DNA of 64,000 bases, taken from the NCBI GenBank assembly GCA_015499995.1, contig JADNRV010000124.1, forward strand, positions 62,001 to 126,000, in the 5' to 3' direction. Position numbers and translations under genes: made by a program. Shown in pieces: positions 59,212 through 64,000 of the stretch. The notes beneath the pieces are model-generated. The model did no database searches, had not been told where the DNA came from, and worked only from the letters and a program-made list of their open reading frames with translations. Source of the stretch: Flammula alnicola (Eukaryota > Basidiomycota > Agaricomycetes > Agaricales > Strophariaceae). How positions within the stretch are numbered: position 1 is the stretch's first letter; each line of letters opens with the position of its first letter.

Positions 59212-59879
59212 CTAATGTACAGACGCGGCGCTAATGAAGCGACCGAATAACATCTCCCCCACTCCTAACCCAATAACGATCGACAAGATAAAAGAGGCTT
59301 GATAAGTCCTAAACGTAAGGGTTAGGAAGTGATATTCGCCAGAGATCTCAACGTACATCACTGCCAGCATGAAAGCGAAAGTGAGCGCTGCCTGTCCAGC
59401 ATGCAAGATCCCTCTCACGACGTCATGTGCAGGAATAAATGGAGGGGCGGAGCGAAGGGTAAGGATGGCGGATAATCTTGGTCTTGTTACGGGATGCGAC
59501 TTCGCTAAAGAATTGAGTTTATTGGTGTGGATGATATGGGCTCTAACCAAGCGTTGATGAAAGAAACGAAAGATAAAAACAGGTGAACATACCTTTGTCT
59601 CCATGACCTTTCTGCGGTCGCCCGAATGGCCGCCAACCATCGATCTACCAACGCTAAGAGGAACAGGCCTATGCAAGCCCCAACCATTGCGCCTTTGGTC
59701 TGAGGTACCCATCCCAGGAACCATAACGTGTCGCCTAATTTGAAGTGAAGGTACGGTGTCATGCTCGCACCAGCCAGAGACATGGCTCCGTCCATGCTCA
59801 TGTCCATTCCATTGTCCCCAAGAACAGCAAGAGGGAGAACACCGACGAAGAAGGCAAATGTAAAAAGACAAGCTGCCAT
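59212..59879 (-). CDS. Ctr-family copper transporter, 189 aa
   Basis: Exons 59879-59593, 59542-59357 and 59308-59212 (570 nt). Homotrimeric Cu(I) importer. Seen: signal-like N-terminus (MAACLFTFAFFVGVLPLAVL), a Met cluster MDMSMDGAM that binds copper outside, LHFKLGDTLWFLGW before TM1 (GAMVGACIGLFLLALVDRW), TM2 ending in the essential MxxxM (MLAVM), and TM3 with the GxxxG-type GLGVGEMLFG. The last intron restores MLAVM-TYQASFILS; without it the protein would gain a foreign insert. Neighbouring reductase would supply Cu(I), so both probably respond to copper shortage. A TTTGCTC core of the yeast Mac1-type copper element occurs upstream near 60153, weak evidence on its own. Confidence 0.92.
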
Positions 59880-61011
59880 GCTTGAAAAGCTTCCAACCAG
59901 TTGTAACAAGGCAGAAAAGTTGAAAGTCGTAAGAGGCAAACGCTGTATCGCGCTTATCTCCAAATAGGAATACACAAAGACGGCCGGACCTCTCCGGCCC
60001 CGCCCCATCCAAATTTAGGCTGAGCCCACGACACACAGTATTGTGTTAGATAGACAACTCAGAAATGAAGAACAAACATCGAACTCTAGAAATATCCATC
60101 GCCGGAAGACTAGGGCGTTTCTCCCTAAAATCGAGGAAAATCAAGGTGATGAAGAAAGAGCAAACTGGAAAAACATAAATCCGCTTCAAAGGTTCTGCCG
60201 CAGTCCATGTGCTCTTGAGCGATAAGAGCATATAGCAACAGGTTGCCCAGGCAAGGGTTCCCGAGCCATTCCCCGAGCCACGCACGCCATCAACGAGACA
60301 CACACGATGAGTAACCGTGGTCTGTGCGTGTGTACCTTGTGACGAGACCATGTATGGAAGAAAGCAAGTAAAAAAAGTAACCCAATCTCATGAAAGAAAA
60401 TAGATGTAATGAATGGGAAACGGCGAAGAGAGAAGGATAAACACACCGGGATGGAAGATGGTGATATCAGCCGACGGCGAAAAGAGCAGACGTCAAGGGC
60501 AGAATATGGACAAGAGGGTTGGGTTTCTCGAGGACTACGCTCTCACTTACCCCTCCTGTCCACGTCCCAGAAGATTGTCTGAGAGGTAGGCCCTCGTGTC
60601 CATCCGACCATCATTCGTGTTGATGTAGAACGATCAAGGAATGCCTCTGGAAACGCTTTAAAGAAGCGGAAAACCCCAGGCATACGCTACGCTCAAAGGT
60701 GAAAAAATGTTGAGCTCTAAAGCTGAGCACTGAGCGCTGAAGCTCGAAGCATGCGCCATTTGCGCGACACCTAGCCTGGAGTGGTTTCAAGGGTGAAAAG
60801 CATCTACGGGCACCCGATCCAGTTACAGCAGGCCATATGTTCACAACTTGGGGACTTGAGTAAGGGAGAACGGGAGAGGACGATGGTGGAGGGGAGAGAG
60901 GCAGTGATTGTCGGGGAGAAGATGGAACACTTCCCTTGAGGCTTTTCCGCGAAAATGGTGGCGTGGGAATGGGAAATTGAGCCAATTCTTTTGGTCTCGT
61001 GATCTAAGTCC
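59880..61011. other. promoter side of the Ctr gene, no further gene
   Basis: Open frames here lack splice support and motifs. Contains a single TTTGCTC on the minus strand at about 60153-60159. Confidence 0.4.
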
Positions 61012-61019
61012 CTGCGCTG

Positions 61020-61326
61020 TAGGGTTGGGTAAAAAACCTAGGGTTTTTTACCAAAACGTTTTTTACCGGTAAATTACCGGTAAATTACCAGGTAAATTAC
61101 CCCCCCTTGGCGGCAGGTCTGTGAGGTTTTTTACTGCATGGCCACGTGATATATATGAGCCACGCAGCGTGGCGAAATTTTTTTTAAAAGCCTTACGAAA
61201 AATCAAATCACGTGATGGTAAATTACCGGTAAAATACTGGTAAATTACCTATCCCTCTCACAGAAAAAATTTTCGAGGTAAATTACTGGTAAATTACACC
61301 CCCTGGAGGTTTTTTACCCAACCCTA
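61020..61326. mobile_element. hAT-type MITE, 307 bp, copy 2
   Basis: Near-identical to 12166-12469, with the same 20-bp terminal inverted repeats. Flanked by its own exact 8-bp duplication CTGCGCTG (61012-61019 and 61327-61334), which proves independent insertion. Differences from copy 1 are a few substitutions and one-base length changes in C and T runs. Confidence 0.92.
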
Positions 61327-61334
61327 CTGCGCTG

Positions 61335-64000
61335 AGCGCTCTTCCTCGAGTCATATCCTCATGCAATCCTCCGGAAATTGACCAAGATTCTTGTCAGCGT
61401 AACCTTGAAAGCATTATCCCGAATAAGTAACACGCCATTCTGCGTCCAAAAAACATTAACAAAGCTGACGCAGACCGAAAAATCCTTGTCATCCCTATCC
61501 TTGAAAGCCTTTGTATTGCCTCTATATGAACCGAAGTTACGCTTGACAGTTATTAGCGACGACTCTAGCCGAAGCGGGTGGATTTACGGTGGTCGCTTTC
61601 GCGTTTGCTATTTATCCGATATTTTTTGCCTCGTCTCCCAGACGCGTTTTTACTGACACCCAGGTTTCTCCGTAGCCGAACCAGGACAGAATCATGTCGT
61701 CAATTCGTCGCCGAGGTATCTAGACATACCTGGGTCCATTGTGCGCCACTCAAGTGGGACTTTTGAGACCCACGTATTCCAACCGCAATCACCTTCGATT
61801 TTCTATGTAGTCTTTTCCTTAGTCCAATGCTCCCGTTCCATGCCTTCGGCTCTTACACCGAATTCTTCCTGTGCTTCGGGTGCGTTCGGCTTAACTGCAC
61901 TCCCAACTTCATTGGTTAACGTCGTTCATTGGATCTTTTTTTTTTCATGGATTCACCGCTCAATCGCAGTGTACAAGATATTCATCTCCGGTACTGATCA
62001 TTGATTTCCAATGCCTCTTGCTAGAATCGACCCTCTAGAATCGTCGCGGTGCGTAGCCGACATGCTCTCGAGGCGCAATTCGAATAGGTAGCAGCTTTGG
62101 ATGGATTTGACGACAACGCTTCTGATGGAAGGAAGGGAACTGAACACATTATATACGCGAGTTAGAGTGCACCCGATCCGTAGTATTTCCGGCGCCAATT
62201 CTCTATAATCGGGTGGGCAGATCTTTCTCGTTTCTCCAGGCCTTAAGCTTTGGTGTTTACAAGACCGTACCAGATTATAGATATCTCGATATGACACAGT
62301 ATGAAAAAGTCCACTACAATAGCCTGCAGCTGTCTAGATCTATTCCCACGCAGTGCTATCGTAGCTTCGCCCGCTGGAGTCCGCCACGCGCTTTCCTCTG
62401 AACATACCGAACCTCACAGGATCAGCGTTCAATTAGACCGTTTTTGGTTGTGTTAGTGACACGCATTAAACTTGATGCTGATACAGAATTGAAAACAAAT
62501 TTCAATGAATCCGCTAACCAGAAATTGTGTCCCCTCGATTTGCCCTCGATCTATTTCCACAAAGTCTCGAAACATTCGGCTTTCCATCACGAATTACATC
62601 TGCAGGTAAATGTAAGCCATTGGAAATAATATGGAATAATTAATTTTGGAGTAATTAATTTTGCGACATGTCTTTTCCTTTAATTTCACTGGGTTTCCAG
62701 GACGTCTGTAACGCGGACAAAGGGAAATTGCGCGAGACTGAGTCTGCATGGTTCTTGAGTGGTGGTTTGAAACGGAGTGTTGAAATGGCAATGGGACTTG
62801 CGAGATATATATGCTGTTGGCCGCCCATATCCCTGTTGCTAATGACCACATAATAATCGATATACATACATGAATTGTAACGAAGGTCGTCAATATGAAG
62901 CTGAAGTGTGCGTGGCCGGCCAATTCGATTCGGAGGGCAGCATCGCACGGCGACCTCGGACCCCTGGCCCTGCCCTCACGGTTTACCTGCCCCTGTCCAA
63001 GAGCTTCCAGTCGCCCACAAGACTTTGATAGCCGGCCGGCCAAAATCTGGAGTCGAGACTCATACATGAAGCGTCCATTTTCCAAAACGTAAAGGGAGCC
63101 TTGAGCTCGTGTAAATCTCATACTAAGCGAGTCGACTTTACCCCCTGGTACCTCTTCATTGGCGCCTTAATTTAGATGGTCCGTCATAATGTCAGTCATG
63201 AACCCAGGAGAGGTGGTTCACCGCATAACAGGTCTAGCTCGCCGCTGACCACTTCTGTGGCTCCGTTCTTTTATAGCGCTTCTTTACGATATGCAGGCAG
63301 ACCATATTGGACTTCATTCATGCTTGGAACCGCAACGCGCTTACTTCAGGTTTATATAGTTGGGGCGGGAACCCGGATAAAAAGTTGACCTCTGGCCGTT
63401 CACCCAGTCACAAATCTATTCGGGCTTTCCCTCCTGCGTTATTACGTGGGATTGGCACGTCTCTTATACGAGAAACGTATTTAGTACTCTTCAAACGCGC
63501 CAAAGGTTCACTGTATAGTTTCGTGGGGAAAAGGGCATTGATTGTCGGAGACAGCGCCATGCGCTAGAGCTCTCCACTCTCTGGGTGTGGAAGTAGAGCG
63601 AACTTGGGGCTCGATAACGAACTGCGCCATATGGAAATGAGCAACTATTTCGTCCCGAATTCTTGTATTCGAGAACAGGTCACATAATATCTCTTGTACA
63701 AACGCACAATTCCGAAGTAGCACCTCATGGAGTGTGCGTATATTTACTTACTTCCAGTTCACCTCGTACTTCGCACGGCACACAACTAAGAATATTCCCG
63801 CAGTACTAACGTGAAGACAACTAAAAATTAACCTTTCTCAAATCACGCATTCCCACCACTTCTCCGGCCGTGACGTCGACAATATCCCGTACGATAAGGT
63901 ACATGCACGTTGCTTATCGCGACACCATCCGACGCCTGTCGTGGAAACGCACCACAATGTATATCGCTCGACCGCTTTTAATAACCATCCTATTTACTAC
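61335..64000. other. right end of window, no gene recognised
   Basis: 2.7 kb with short open frames only. No splice-consistent chain, transposon terminus or RNA gene was found. A CTAGAATCG direct repeat lies near 62021-62043. Remains of an old element cannot be excluded. Confidence 0.4.

Noticed and set aside
56643..59879. A secondary-metabolite or iron-reductive (Fet3/Ftr1) cluster
   Set aside because: Only a reductase and a copper transporter are present; no multicopper oxidase, permease or biosynthetic backbone gene is nearby.
1..64000. tRNA, rRNA, CRISPR arrays, LTR retrotransposons
   Set aside because: A few TTCGAATC-like strings (for example 32653 and 51551) lack cloverleaf partners. 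No regular spacer arrays, LTR pairs, or reverse transcriptase or integrase motifs were seen.

Overview
The window is nuclear DNA of a filamentous basidiomycete, most likely an agaricomycete. The evidence is gene style (many introns of about 45-60 bp, exons as short as 12 nt) and gene content: an unspecific peroxygenase, several fast-evolving F-box proteins, a Kre2-type mannosyltransferase, a metalloreductase beside a Ctr copper transporter, and hAT-type transposons. I saw no prokaryotic features, rRNA, tRNA or CRISPR.

Layout. 1-3.9 kb: the 3' end of an IML2/TTC39-like gene, converging on a nine-exon GT15 alpha-mannosyltransferase. 5.6-12.15 kb: one 6.54-kb hAT element bounded by an exact 8-bp target duplication (GCTGTGGA). 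It holds a five-exon transposase, probably inactivated, and a second multi-exon gene of unknown function with a weakly HMG-box-like C-terminus. A 304-bp hAT-type MITE abuts it, and a near-identical second copy lies at 61 kb. 12.7-20.5 kb: a duplication-rich island. It has an intact F-box gene, a 1,157-bp near-perfect inverted repeat carrying two head-to-head copies of a small secreted ten-cysteine protein, a peroxygenase gene, and decayed copies of both the secreted-protein gene and the F-box gene in mirrored order. This suggests an older inverted segmental duplication under a recent one.

21-36 kb: a 1,099-aa orphan coiled-coil protein, a small mitochondrial-type protein, a Nudix hydrolase, a decayed and an intact F-box gene, a 2-oxoglutarate-dependent oxygenase and a secreted Pro/Thr-repeat protein. 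38-49 kb: a type II membrane O-fucosyltransferase-like gene with a 1.58-kb intron, an FtsJ-type methyltransferase, a decayed second copy of the fucosyltransferase-like gene, and a sugar transporter. 50-56 kb: a peroxygenase fragment, an F-box gene broken by one frameshift, and an intact 752-aa F-box protein. 56.6-59.9 kb: ferric/cupric reductase and Ctr transporter on the same strand, a plausible reductive copper/iron uptake pair.

Exon joins were made by hand from splice signals, reading phase and family motifs. For the complete genes whose joins are listed without a caveat, total lengths are multiples of three. Several other genes miss an intact frame by one base in an A or C run, so either mild pseudogenisation or base-level sequence error is present.
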